Positions 19,662 to 27,702 of a DNA stretch of 64,000 bases are shown here, in pieces. Under the pieces are notes generated by a model. That model worked only from the letters and a program-made list of their open reading frames with translations, had not been told where the DNA came from and made no database searches. The translations under genes and the position numbers were made by a program. Source of the DNA: Blautia wexlerae DSM 19850 (lineage in GTDB: Bacteria; Bacillota; Clostridia; Lachnospirales; Lachnospiraceae); contig NZ_CP102267.1 in the NCBI RefSeq assembly GCF_025148125.1, positions 990,001 through 1,054,000 of the forward strand, read 5' to 3'. How positions within the stretch are numbered: the stretch's first letter is position 1; every line of letters starts with the position of its first letter.

Positions 19662-19822
19662 ATGCAGGCAGATATACAGCGGACTACCTGCAATGTGGGA
19701 ACCTGCCATATCTGGCATGGAAAAATGCGCATAACTGCGCTGGCCTAAGTTACAGGCGTATCCGCCGATATTTAGTCTGACGCCTAAAGCGTCTGGAAGC
19801 ACGCGACTTCAGTCGTGTGAGG
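19662..19822 (+). ncRNA. Candidate omega/reRNA region and right end of IS copy 1
   Basis: After the TnpB stop, about 160 bases are nearly identical in the two IS copies although they code for nothing. They contain several short stems (GGCAGATATACAGC, GCGCATAACTGCGC, GACGCCTAAAGCGTC) and end with the transposition hairpin CACGCGACTTCAGTCGTGTG. In known IS605 systems the RNA from this place forms the TnpB scaffold, and the guide is read from the flank just beyond the end. Here the guide would begin ATAAAGTTTTTAATTC at 19823. The function is inferred. Confidence 0.5.
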
Positions 19823-20362
19823 ATAAAGTTTTTAATTCACAAAAATTTACTGATGCTTCTGCCGTTTTATATTATGCGATATGAAAAGGATATTCATGAA
19901 ATGAGTGAGAATCCGGAAATGTTCCAGAGTTTGCTAAATGACTATGAGGAAATCCGGATAAATCTGGAAAGAGAACTTTCAGGAGCAGATAAGACGGCTT
20001 TATACATGAATTTAAATAAACTGATCATAAAAATAGCAGACTATATATGTAGGAATGAAAAAACAGTCCGGAAAGGAATAGGTGAGATTATGGGTGGAAA
20101 AGTTCTTGAACTGGAATCTGAAAGGCTCGAACGGCTTCAAAAAGAGGCGGAAGCAGAGGCAAAAGCAATTGGAGAAGCAAGGGGTAGGGCAATTGGAGAA
20201 GCAAAGGGCATAGCGATTGGAGAAGCAATCGGCGAAGAACGATTAAGCACTTTACTTAATCGTCTGATTATGGATGGAAGAAGTGCAGAAATACAGTCTG
20301 TTGTGACAAATGCAGAGACTCGAAAATGGTTATATAAGGAATATGGAATTTTACCAGAATAA
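19823..20362 (+). pseudogene. Rpn/PD-(D/E)XK transposase-like protein, C-terminal fragment
   Basis: About 179 codons continue the Rpn-type gene broken at 15776. Family features are KNLLMLLPFYIMRYEKDIHEM, then a helical region and a repetitive Ala/Ile/Gly/Glu tract (AKAIGEARGRAIGEAKG, EAIGEERL) that is common near the C-terminus of this family, and a final KEYGILPE. An in-frame GTG at 19817 lies in the IS end. There is no ribosome site of its own, so it is probably not translated. Confidence 0.75.
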
Positions 20363-20433
20363 GTATTAAATAAAACGACAGTATTACTTTTTATATATGA
20401 GTTAAGGGGTGAAATTTTAGGATAAAATGAAAC

Positions 20434-20462
20434 TTGACGAACGATATGAATGTGGATATAAT
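20434..20462 (+). promoter_or_regulatory. Promoter of the flavodiiron protein gene
   Basis: TTGACG and TATAAT are separated by 17 bases, a near-consensus sigma-A promoter, about 77 bases before the start codon. The leader between contains no obvious known riboswitch. Confidence 0.75.
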
Positions 20463-20539
20463 AGGTTCAGAAATAAAAAAATTGGAATTTTTAACCGGAT
20501 TTTACCGGTCCTGATATCGCTAAGGAGGAACATGTTATC

Positions 20540-21697
20540 ATGAAAATCGGAAATGATATTTATTATGTAGGTGTAAATGATCATCAGATAGATCTGTTTG
20601 AAGGTCAGTATGTAGTGCCAAACGGTATGTCCTATAACTCATATGTGATCATGGATGAAAAGATCGCAGTTATGGATACCGTAGATGCTAATTTCAAAGA
20701 TGAATGGCTTGAAAATGTAGCCAAAGTCCTGGACGGTGCGAAACCGGATTATCTGGTAGTACAGCATATGGAGCCGGATCATGCCGCAAATATCGAGAAC
20801 TTCATGAAAGCATATCCTGACACAACTGTAGTTGCAAATACCAAGACCTTCACTATGATGGGAAATTTCTTCAGAAACCTGAATCTGGACGGAAAGAAGC
20901 TGGTGGTTGCAAACGGTGACAGCCTGACACTTGGAAAACATGTGCTGACCTTTGTATTTGCACCAATGGTTCACTGGCCGGAGGTTATGGTTACCTATGA
21001 CAGCACTGATAAGGTTCTGTTTTCAGCAGATGGTTTCGGCAAATTCGGAGCACTTGACGTAGAAGAAGACTGGGACTGCGAAGCATGCCGTTACTATATC
21101 GGAATTGTTGGAAAATACGGTGCACAGGTTCAGAAACTTCTGAAAGCTGCCGCAACTCTGGATATCCAGACAATCTGTCCGCTTCATGGACCGATCCTTA
21201 CAGAGAATCTGGGACATTACATTGAGAAATACGATATCTGGTCCTCCTACAAAGTGGAGAGCGAAGGTGTTGTGATCGCCTATACATCTGTATATGGAAA
21301 CACAAAGAAAGCAGTAGAACTTCTGGCACAGAAACTGGAAGAAAAAGGTTGCCCGAAAGTAACTGTATTTGACCTTGCAAGAGATGACATGGCAAAAGCA
21401 GTGGAAGATGCTTTCCGTTACGGCAAACTGGTACTTGCCACAATTACATACAACGGAGATATTTTCCCATTTATGCGTACCTACATTGAGAACCTTACAG
21501 AACGCAGCTACCAGAACCGCACTATCGGTCTCATCGAAAACGGAAGCTGGGCACCTGCAGCAGCAAGAATCATGCAGGGAATGTTCGAAAAGAGCAAAAA
21601 CATTACATGGCTGGAAAATAATGTAAAGATCACTTCTTCCTTAAGCGAAGCAAACGAAGCGGAGATTGAGGCTATGGCAGAGGAACTCTGCAAATAA
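20540..21697 (+). CDS. fprA: Flavodiiron protein (A-type flavoprotein, FprA)
   Basis: Cytoplasmic oxygen or nitric-oxide reductase of 385 residues. The N-terminal metallo-beta-lactamase-like half has the di-iron ligands: HMEPDHAAN (H-x-E-x-D-H), then MVHWPEVM, SADGFGKFG and CPLHGP. The C-terminal half is a flavodoxin domain that binds FMN (IAYTSVYGNTKKAVELL). No rubredoxin domain is fused, so electrons come from a separate carrier. An AAGGAGG site precedes the ATG. In strict anaerobes it protects against oxygen and NO. Transcribed alone, with its own promoter and terminator. Confidence 0.95.
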   Translation: MKIGNDIYYVGVNDHQIDLFEGQYVVPNGMSYNSYVIMDEKIAVMDTVDANFKDEWLENVAKVLDGAKPDYLVVQHMEPDHAANIENFMKAYPDTTVVANTKTFTMMGNFFRNLNLDGKKLVVANGDSLTLGKHVLTFVFAPMVHWPEVMVTYDSTDKVLFSADGFGKFGALDVEEDWDCEACRYYIGIVGKYGAQVQKLLKAAATLDIQTICPLHGPILTENLGHYIEKYDIWSSYKVESEGVVIAYTSVYGNTKKAVELLAQKLEEKGCPKVTVFDLARDDMAKAVEDAFRYGKLVLATITYNGDIFPFMRTYIENLTERSYQNRTIGLIENGSWAPAAARIMQGMFEKSKNITWLENNVKITSSLSEANEAEIEAMAEELCK

Positions 21698-21707
21698 TTG
21701 ATAATTG

Positions 21708-21741
21708 TAAACAGCAGGATCGAAAGATTCTGCTGTTTTTC
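21708..21741 (+). terminator. Terminator of fprA
   Basis: AACAGCAGGATC pairs with GATTCTGCTGTT around a short loop, followed by T residues, 11 bases after the fprA stop. Confidence 0.85.
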
Positions 21742-21758
21742 AGAATAAGATAAACCCG

Positions 21759-21786
21759 GTTACTGAGAACGGAGTGCACAAGTAAC
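21759..21786. repeat. Copy of the GTTACTG...AGTAAC short repeat
   Basis: The 28 bases GTTACTGAGAACGGAGTG then CACAAGTAAC are a close variant of the 27-base repeat at 41021-41047 and of the end of the element at 11811-11919. It lies in the leader of the HD-domain gene. Confidence 0.5.
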
Positions 21787-21817
21787 TAAACCCGTAAGAG
21801 AAAGGCAGGAACAAAGC

Positions 21818-22324
21818 ATGACAGTAGCAGAAGTTGTAAAGAAAATGGTAGAGTATTCCAAGGGAGATCTTCATGACATCAACCATTTCATGAAAGTATA
21901 CGCATATGCAAAAACAATCGCAGAGGGCGAAAATCTGTCACCGGAGCAGCAGAAGCTGGTGGAGGTGACTGCGGTTGTCCACGACATTGCCTGCCCTCTC
22001 TGCAGAGTAAAATACGGAAATGCCAACGGCAAACATCAGGAGAAAGAAAGTGCGGCACTGATAGAGGAATTTTTCGCAGATTCAGATCTGCCGAAAGAAT
22101 TTGTAGATCGTGTTTCTTATATTGTAAGTCATCATCATACAATAACCGGAATCGATGGTATTGATTATCAGATCATGATAGAGGCAGATTATCTGGTAAA
22201 TGCAGATGAGAGTAATTTCTCCGGAAATAATGTGAAAAATATGCTGGAAAAAATATTCAAAACAGAGACAGGAAAATTCCTGCTCCAGTCTATGTATCAG
22301 AAGAGGTTGAATGTTGAAGAATAA
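21818..22324 (+). CDS. HD-domain protein (predicted phosphohydrolase)
   Basis: Protein of 168 residues with the metal-binding HD signature: HDINHFMKVYAYA near the start, VVHDIACP (His-Asp pair about residues 52-53), then a His-rich SHHHTITGIDGIDYQI and an Asp in EADYLVNADE. This family cleaves phosphate from nucleotides or related compounds; the substrate cannot be read from sequence. It has its own terminator and lies alone between fprA and the sigma-factor pair. The AGGCAGGAA upstream is a fair ribosome site. Confidence 0.85.
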   Translation: MTVAEVVKKMVEYSKGDLHDINHFMKVYAYAKTIAEGENLSPEQQKLVEVTAVVHDIACPLCRVKYGNANGKHQEKESAALIEEFFADSDLPKEFVDRVSYIVSHHHTITGIDGIDYQIMIEADYLVNADESNFSGNNVKNMLEKIFKTETGKFLLQSMYQKRLNVEE

Positions 22325-22361
22325 AAAAAAACGTTAAGAAAGATTATGAGTGATAAAAAAA

Positions 22362-22388
22362 CGGCGCAGAAATGTGCCGCTTTTTTTG
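22362..22388 (+). terminator. Terminator of the HD-domain gene
   Basis: A CGGCGCA / TGTGCCG stem with a GAAA-type loop is followed by seven T residues. Confidence 0.85.
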
Positions 22389-22641
22389 TAGGAAAACCCA
22401 GAGATTATAATCTGGTTGTATTACAATTATATGCGGACGAGAAGTTATAATAACTATAAAAATCCGATACCTGAAAATTTATTTAAAAGATATGAAACTT
22501 TTCTCTATAATTCCCCATCTAATAAGTGTAAAACAAAACAACAAAGCTTCATTCGAATGAAACATATTTGTAAAAACATAAGAGCTACTGGACATGAAGT
22601 AAACAGTAACACATAAAACTCTAAGCAAGGAGGATCAGCAT
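22389..22641. other. Leader region of the sigma-factor gene
   Basis: An A/T-rich region without a convincing gene. It holds a perfect 14-base palindrome, TTCATTCGAATGAA (22548-22561), about 80 bases before the sigma-factor start, which could bind a regulator. A 66-codon frame here lacks a ribosome site. Confidence 0.4.
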
Positions 22642-23238
22642 TTGATACAGTTGGTAAAACGCTCCATCTCAGGAGATGCGGATGCATTTCTGGAACTGAT
22701 GGAAAAGAATTCTCTGGCAATGTACAAGGTGGCGCGGGGAATCCTGGATAATGATGAGGATGCCGCAGATGCCATGCAGGATACCATACTTACCTGCTTT
22801 GAAAAAATACATACACTGAAGAATCCGGAATATTTCAAAACCTGGATGATTCGTATTCTGATCAATGAATGCAATAAAATCCACAGACATTATAAAAACT
22901 TCAGCAGAGCCGAAGAACTTCCGGAAGTCCCCGGACAGGATATGTCCATTGAGGAATTTGAGTTCAAGGAAATGCTTGGAATGTTGGACGAATCCTACAG
23001 GATCATACTGGTTCTGTATTATGTAGAGGGATTTCGGATCGCAGACATTGCTTCTATATTAAATATGAATGAAAACACAGTAAAAACCAGACTGGTCAGA
23101 GCCCGTATGCAGCTAAAGCAGGAATATACTTCAGCAGAAGATAATATTCAGAAGAAGAGACTGCAGCAGAAAAAAAAGAAAAACAGAGAATTCACAGGTA
23201 TAGCAGAAGGTTTGCAGAATATCAGAATGAAAATCTGA
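22642..23238 (+). CDS. ECF-type RNA polymerase sigma factor
   Basis: Sigma-70 family extracytoplasmic-function factor of 198 residues. Region 2 is seen in MYKVARGILDNDEDAADAMQDTIL and YFKTWMIRILINECNKIHR, and region 4 in LDESYRIILVLYYVEGFRIADIA followed by MNENTVKTRLVRARMQLK. The C-terminus is very basic. The start is a TTG at 22642: AGGAGG lies 7 bases upstream and no ATG fits. It is followed by a membrane protein likely to be its anti-sigma factor, so it probably responds to an envelope signal. Confidence 0.92.
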   Translation: MIQLVKRSISGDADAFLELMEKNSLAMYKVARGILDNDEDAADAMQDTILTCFEKIHTLKNPEYFKTWMIRILINECNKIHRHYKNFSRAEELPEVPGQDMSIEEFEFKEMLGMLDESYRIILVLYYVEGFRIADIASILNMNENTVKTRLVRARMQLKQEYTSAEDNIQKKRLQQKKKKNREFTGIAEGLQNIRMKI

Positions 23239-23292
23239 GAACAGGATCAGTAACAGCAGGAAACATAACAGTAAGTTCAAGAAAGGAATGAA

Positions 23293-25038
23293 GTGATCAT
23301 GGCGAAGAAGTTGGATTTTGATAAAGAAAAGAATAACAGAAATGACAATGTGATAGAGGAAATCATGCAGGCAGACTTTCCGTTGCCAAAGCAGGCAGAA
23401 GATGCAAAAAACGAAGCATTTTCCAGAATCAGAGAAATGGCAGCAGCTTCTGGACATACGGAAAATACAGAGAATATGGTGCAAAGATTACAGGAGAAAT
23501 CAACAGGAAGTTCCGGAAAGAAATCCACAGGAACAGCAAAATCGCACAAGAAATTCAAAACAGTATACAAAACAGCTTTGGGACTGACTGCAGCTGCAGC
23601 TGTATTTTCAACAGTATGTATCACAAATCCGGCATTTGCAGAGAACATCCCTCTGGTTGGAAATGTATTTAAGCAGCTCGGTAATTCCATGGGATTTTAT
23701 GGTGATTATTCGAAATATGCAAAGCAGTTGACAGATTCTGCAGAAGATGCAGAGTTGGCAGATACTAATGAAAGTCAGGAGGACGGAGGTAATCCTCAAA
23801 GTGCTCAGGCTGAGGATCAGAATACAACAGAAAATAACAATGCAGATAAAACGAAAGACAATGAATCATACAGTAAAACAGTAGATGGAACAACTGTCAC
23901 GCTTTCAGAAGTATACTGTAATGAAATGGCTCTGTACCTGTCCATGACAATCCATACAGAGGATAAATTCCCGGATACATTCATTACATCTGATGGAAAA
24001 CCCAATATTAAGCTCAGCGAGAATTCTACAGTGAAATATGATTACATGGATGAAAAAAGTAATCTGTTCAATGCTTATCTGGATGGAAAAATGCTGGATG
24101 ATAACACCTATGCAGGAGTTTTGCGTATTCCTGTAGAAGATATGACAGTGGATGATGCAGGATGGACAAAATTTTATGAGGTGCGTAACGCATTTTTCAA
24201 AGAAAAAGGGATTGATGTAGATTCTGAGGACTTTAGTTTTGACAAGTTAGCCCAGACACTGGGAATGGATGAATACAGTGATGAGAACCTTCCTCAGGTG
24301 GGAGGTCCGGCAATCAGCGATTATGTCAAAGACATCAAAGTACCTGACAGGTTTGCCATGGAGCTGGATCTGAAAGATATTGTGGGTACTCTTCCGGATG
24401 ACCAGGATACTACCCCGGATATCCCTCAGGATCTGCGGGATGAATATAATCAGAAAATGGCAGAGCATGGAATCAGCACAGATGATGCAGATTATGAGAG
24501 CCTGACAGAAGAACAGAAGGATCTGGAACATCAGTTTTTCACTGAGATGTGGAATGAGTATTTTGAACGGTATCCTGAGGCAATTGAAGGTAATAACAGA
24601 TATAACTCATGGACACTGAAGGGTGACTGGAAGTTCAACGTAGATGTAGAGAAAAATACTTCCGATACGGTTAAAAAGGATGTAAATGTGGTAGATGAAA
24701 ATGGAGATGGTGTTCTCTCCATTACGAAAACACCATTTGAGATCACTATGAAAATGCAGGATCCGGAAGCAAAGTATTTTGCAGTTATGCTGGATGCCAA
24801 TGGAGATATCATGCCATATGGAGGCGTGTCAAACAGCAATAACACATATGCGATACAGGACAGAGACATTTCCACTGTATATATTTATCTTTGTGACTAC
24901 TATGAGTATATGGACGAGCTGAAAGGCTACTACTGGTCCGATGACTACGAAGAAAAAGCAAAGACCAAGACTTTCAAACAACTCCTGGATGAGCGTGCAG
25001 TTGCCAGCGCAGAAGTGCATTTTGATACAGATAAATAA
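23293..25038 (+). CDS. DUF4179-type membrane protein, probable anti-sigma factor
   Basis: Protein of 581 residues (GTG at 23293) or 579 (ATG at 23299); the AAAGGA site fits the GTG slightly better. A short cytoplasmic N-terminal part (about 1-90) could bind the sigma factor. One membrane segment, TALGLTAAAAVFSTVCIT (about 96-113), leads to the DUF4179 hallmark FAENIPLVGNVFKQLG. A long acidic extracellular region follows (about 160-580) with DGTTVTLSEVYCNEMALYLS. The gene order sigma then DUF4179 is common in Firmicutes. The signal sensed is unknown. Confidence 0.78.
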   Translation: MIMAKKLDFDKEKNNRNDNVIEEIMQADFPLPKQAEDAKNEAFSRIREMAAASGHTENTENMVQRLQEKSTGSSGKKSTGTAKSHKKFKTVYKTALGLTAAAAVFSTVCITNPAFAENIPLVGNVFKQLGNSMGFYGDYSKYAKQLTDSAEDAELADTNESQEDGGNPQSAQAEDQNTTENNNADKTKDNESYSKTVDGTTVTLSEVYCNEMALYLSMTIHTEDKFPDTFITSDGKPNIKLSENSTVKYDYMDEKSNLFNAYLDGKMLDDNTYAGVLRIPVEDMTVDDAGWTKFYEVRNAFFKEKGIDVDSEDFSFDKLAQTLGMDEYSDENLPQVGGPAISDYVKDIKVPDRFAMELDLKDIVGTLPDDQDTTPDIPQDLRDEYNQKMAEHGISTDDADYESLTEEQKDLEHQFFTEMWNEYFERYPEAIEGNNRYNSWTLKGDWKFNVDVEKNTSDTVKKDVNVVDENGDGVLSITKTPFEITMKMQDPEAKYFAVMLDANGDIMPYGGVSNSNNTYAIQDRDISTVYIYLCDYYEYMDELKGYYWSDDYEEKAKTKTFKQLLDERAVASAEVHFDTDK

Positions 25039-25042
25039 TGAT

Positions 25043-25081
25043 GTTAGGGTCAAAAGGTATTTTGCCCCTAACCTGATATCA
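25043..25081. repeat. Hairpin motif GTCAAAAGGT...TTTTGCC...TGATATCA, copy 1
   Basis: GTTAGGGTCAAAA pairs with TTTTGCCCCTAAC with one mismatch, then CTGATATCA follows. A related copy with different but still pairing outer stem bases lies at 34906-34936, upstream of ppk. The kept bases are GTCAAAAGG, TTTTGCC and TGATATCA. It looks like a small dispersed structural repeat. Confidence 0.45.
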
Positions 25082-25104
25082 AAAAATAAAGTATCATAAC
25101 TGAG

Positions 25105-25144
25105 ACAGCATCTTTCCAATTTTCTACAGAAAGATGCTGTTTTA
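25105..25144 (+). terminator. Terminator of the sigma/anti-sigma operon
   Basis: ACAGCATCTTT pairs with AAAGATGCTGT around a loop of about 14 bases, followed by four T residues. Confidence 0.85.
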
Positions 25145-25247
25145 ATTATTTTGAGAAAAAAGGTCAGAAAAACAGTAGAATCTGAGCCAAGTTAATGTTA
25201 CAATGTAGGCGTCTCAAAAAAAGAGTGCAGAAGGGAGCCAAAACAAA

Positions 25248-26420
25248 ATGGACTACGCAAAAGAATCTTTAAAAATGCATTATGACTTAAAAGGTAAAAT
25301 TGAGGTTGTATCAAGAGCCAAAGTAGATTCCAAAGATGCTTTAAGCCTTGCTTACACACCGGGTGTTGCTCAGCCTTGTCTGGAGATCCAGAAGGATGTA
25401 AACAAGAGTTATGATCTGACAAGACGCTGGAATACAGTTGCTGTTGTAACAGACGGAACTGCGGTACTTGGACTGGGAGATATCGGACCGGAAGCTGGTA
25501 TGCCTGTTATGGAAGGTAAATGTGTACTCTTTAAAGAATTTGGCGGTGTAGACGCGATTCCGCTCTGCGTCCGCAGTAAAGATGTTGATGAGATCGTTAA
25601 GACAGTAAGCCTTCTGGCCGGATCCTTTGGCGGAATCAACCTTGAGGATATTTCCGCACCGAGATGTTTTGAAATCGAAAAGAAACTGAAAGAATGCTGT
25701 GATATTCCGATCTTCCACGATGACCAGCACGGAACAGCAGTTATCACACTTGCAGGTGTTATCAACGCATTGAAACTGGTTGGCAAGAAGCTTGATGAAG
25801 TGAAGATCGTTACTTCCGGAGCAGGTGCTGCAGGTATCGCTATCATCAAACTGTTAATGTCCATGGGACTTAAGAATGTAATCATGACAGACAGAAAGGG
25901 TGCGATTTACGAAGGCAGAGAAGGATTAAACCCGATCAAAGAAGAGATGGCTAAGATCACAAACTTCAACAAAGAGAAAGGTACTCTTGCAGAAGTGATC
26001 AAAGGCGCAGACATCTTCATCGGTGTATCCGCACCTGGAACACTGACACAGGATATGGTCCGCACAATGGCAAAAGATCCTATCATCTTTGCATGTGCAA
26101 ACCCGGTACCTGAAATCTTCCCTGACGAAGCAAAAGCAGCAGGCGCAGCAGTGGTGTCCACAGGACGTTCTGATTATCCGAACCAGGTAAATAACGTACT
26201 CTGCTTCCCGGGACTTTTCCGTGGTGTACTGGACGCAAGAGCATCAGATGTTAACGATGAAATGAAAGTTGCAGCAGCATATGCAATCGCAGGTCTGGTA
26301 AGCGACGAAGAATTAACAGCGGAATATATTCTTCCGGCAGCCTTTGACCCACGTGTAAAAGACGCTGTAGCTAAAGCTGTAGCAGAAGCAGCAAGAAAAT
26401 CAGGCGTAGCAAGAATCTAA
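25248..26420 (+). CDS. NAD(P)-dependent malic enzyme
   Basis: Cytoplasmic enzyme of 390 residues, the short bacterial form, that converts malate to pyruvate and CO2. Visible features are the catalytic N-terminal part (SLAYTPGVAQPC, VTDGTAVLGLGDIGPEAGMPVMEGK), the metal-binding part (LEDISAPRCFEIE, IFHDDQHGTAVI) and the Rossmann nucleotide-binding domain (TSGAGAAGIAIIKLL, FACANPVPEI). A ribosome site GAAGGGAG is present about 14 bases before the ATG. Transcribed alone. The cofactor preference cannot be read with confidence. Confidence 0.95.
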   Translation: MDYAKESLKMHYDLKGKIEVVSRAKVDSKDALSLAYTPGVAQPCLEIQKDVNKSYDLTRRWNTVAVVTDGTAVLGLGDIGPEAGMPVMEGKCVLFKEFGGVDAIPLCVRSKDVDEIVKTVSLLAGSFGGINLEDISAPRCFEIEKKLKECCDIPIFHDDQHGTAVITLAGVINALKLVGKKLDEVKIVTSGAGAAGIAIIKLLMSMGLKNVIMTDRKGAIYEGREGLNPIKEEMAKITNFNKEKGTLAEVIKGADIFIGVSAPGTLTQDMVRTMAKDPIIFACANPVPEIFPDEAKAAGAAVVSTGRSDYPNQVNNVLCFPGLFRGVLDARASDVNDEMKVAAAYAIAGLVSDEELTAEYILPAAFDPRVKDAVAKAVAEAARKSGVARI

Positions 26421-26435
26421 GCAAATAGAATAATG

Positions 26436-26482
26436 AAGCCCTCTGTTTTCATGTGAGCAGCATGCAGACGGAGGGCTTTTTT
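26436..26482 (+). terminator. Terminator of the malic enzyme gene
   Basis: AAGCCCTC and GAGGGCTT pair around a loop of about 27 bases, followed by a T run. Confidence 0.8.
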
Positions 26483-26617
26483 GTGTTATAGGAAATTACT
26501 CCGTAATGTTCCTATAACACAAAAAGGCCCTCCGGGCAGGATCGCACTGCGACGGAGAGGAATTATGTCGCTGAAGCGACCCGCCGCAGGCGGAGAATCC
26601 TGCAAGCAGGATTCTTT
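26483..26617. repeat. Multi-hairpin intergenic element
   Basis: Successive hairpins follow with little spacing: TTGTGTTATAGGAA with TTCCTATAACACAA (26482-26523), then GTCGCTGAAGCGAC (26567-26580), CCGCCGCAGGCGG (26581-26593) and GAATCCTGCAAGCAGGATTC (26595-26614) ending in TTTT. It is much richer in G+C than the surroundings. Part of the first loop, GGAAATTACTCCGTAATGTT, recurs near 27499-27520. No protein is encoded. It may be a mobile repeat or a structured RNA. Confidence 0.5.
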
Positions 26618-26726
26618 TACAGAATATTCAATCTGACCTCTAAAAAATTCAAAAAATTGGTCATTGAAATAATGACACATTTCACGTATGATAACTTCAA
26701 CATATTGATGCGTCAAAATATAAAAA

Positions 26727-26785
26727 ATCTGATAGTGAAAATCAAACAGGCAATCTGGCTTATTGATATGGGCCTTCTATCAGAT
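26727..26785 (+). promoter_or_regulatory. Possible structured leader of the ECF S-component gene
   Basis: ATCTGATAG (26727-26735) and CTATCAGAT (26777-26785) form a 9-base inverted pair, 22 bases upstream of the start codon. Such vitamin transporters are often controlled by riboswitches, but the region does not match a riboswitch I can name. Confidence 0.3.
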
Positions 26786-26807
26786 CATATGAGAGGGGAC
26801 AGTTATT

Positions 26808-27422
26808 ATGAATACTCAGAACAGCACAATTACAAAACTTGCAGAGACAGCTCTTATGGCTGCGTTATGCTATGTATCTTTTACATTCCTGCAGATTAAG
26901 ATCCCTGTACCGGGCGGTGATGCAACATCCATCCATATCGGAAATGCATTCTGCGTACTGGCAGCACTTCTGATCGGCGGTGTATACGGCGGATTGTCCG
27001 GTGCCATCGGAATGGGAATCGCAGACCTGATGGATCCTGTATATATCACAGGCGCACCAAAGACATTTGTACTGAAATTCTGTATTGGCCTGATCACAGG
27101 TCTGGTAGCACATAAGATTGCAAAGATTAATGAAAGTACAGATAAGAAATATGTTTTCAAATGGAGTGTGATTGCTTCTGTAGCAGGTCTTGCATTTAAT
27201 GTTGTGGCAGATCCGATCGTAGGATATTTCTACAAACAGTATATTCTCGGACAGCCTCAGGAACTGGCACAGGCACTTGCAAAAATGAGTGCTGTAGCGA
27301 CATTATTTAATGCAGTTGTTTCGGTGATTCTGGTAGCAGTGATTTACAATGCAGTACGTCCGGTACTGATCAAGAGCCATCTGCTTACAATCACCGGTAA
27401 GAAAAAAGAACAGGCAGCATAA
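26808..27422 (+). CDS. ECF transporter S component (vitamin or cofactor uptake)
   Basis: Membrane protein of 204 residues with about six hydrophobic segments. The N-terminal ALMAALCYVSFTFLQIKIP and the following GGDATSIHIGNAFCVLAALLIGGVYGG, split over two helices, are typical of substrate-binding S components, as is the Ala-rich first helix that meets the T component. The shared T and A1/A2 subunits are not in this window. A GAGAGGGGACAG stretch precedes the ATG. The substrate cannot be named; folate, pantothenate or thiamine-type compounds are usual for this group. Confidence 0.82.
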   Translation: MNTQNSTITKLAETALMAALCYVSFTFLQIKIPVPGGDATSIHIGNAFCVLAALLIGGVYGGLSGAIGMGIADLMDPVYITGAPKTFVLKFCIGLITGLVAHKIAKINESTDKKYVFKWSVIASVAGLAFNVVADPIVGYFYKQYILGQPQELAQALAKMSAVATLFNAVVSVILVAVIYNAVRPVLIKSHLLTITGKKKEQAA

Positions 27423-27443
27423 ATGGATACAAAATGAATACGA

Positions 27444-27494
27444 CATAATAAAACAGCATTTCGGGTGCAGAACCTGAAATGCTGTTTTATTATG
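27444..27494. terminator. Strong hairpin terminator after the ECF S-component gene
   Basis: CATAATAAAACAGCATTTC pairs with GAAATGCTGTTTTATTATG over about 19 bases. The T-rich arm lets it act as a terminator, possibly in both directions. Confidence 0.8.
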
Positions 27495-27498
27495 TTAC

Positions 27499-27520
27499 AG
27501 GAAATTATTCCGTAATGTTC
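27499..27520. repeat. Partial copy of the 26.5 kb repeat
   Basis: GGAAATTATTCCGTAATGTTC differs by one base from the loop of the hairpin at about 26490-26511. Both copies follow a terminator. The flanking stem is lost here. Confidence 0.4.
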
Positions 27521-27702
27521 TGCGCAGAAGTTTTTACTTGTCTGACGAAGGAAAAACAGGCACAAGCCATAGGATACAATTCAAAGAGGATGCACTTTTT
27601 TGACCTCAAAGTAGCACTTTTTTGGACATAGTGTAATAAGATAGAAAAAATAAATTGTGCATATTTAACAAATGACGAAAAAGAAAGATAAAAAAATTCA
27701 AA

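Larger units (their letters stand above)
15777..19822 (+). mobile_element. IS200/IS605-type element carrying TnpA, a TnpB-like gene and a group II intron
   Basis: The left end has a GCGCGTC / GACGCGC hairpin 3' of the flanking TTGAAT. The right end has a CACGCGACTTCAGTCGTGTG hairpin and stops at GTGAGG. The second copy (42389-44039) has the same left flank TTGAAT and the same right end, which defines both borders. Inside are a group II intron (15893-17857), TnpA, the TnpB-like gene and a conserved 3' tail. No target duplication is expected for this class. It splits an Rpn-family gene. Confidence 0.85.

Noticed and set aside
19658..19822. CRISPR repeat array near TnpB
   Set aside because: No regularly spaced direct repeats exist here or anywhere noticed in the window; the repeated stems are palindromic transposon ends.
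22416..22616. 66-codon frame before the sigma-factor gene
   Set aside because: TTG start without ribosome site, low-complexity Asn/Lys/Tyr-rich product, overlaps the likely leader of the sigma gene.
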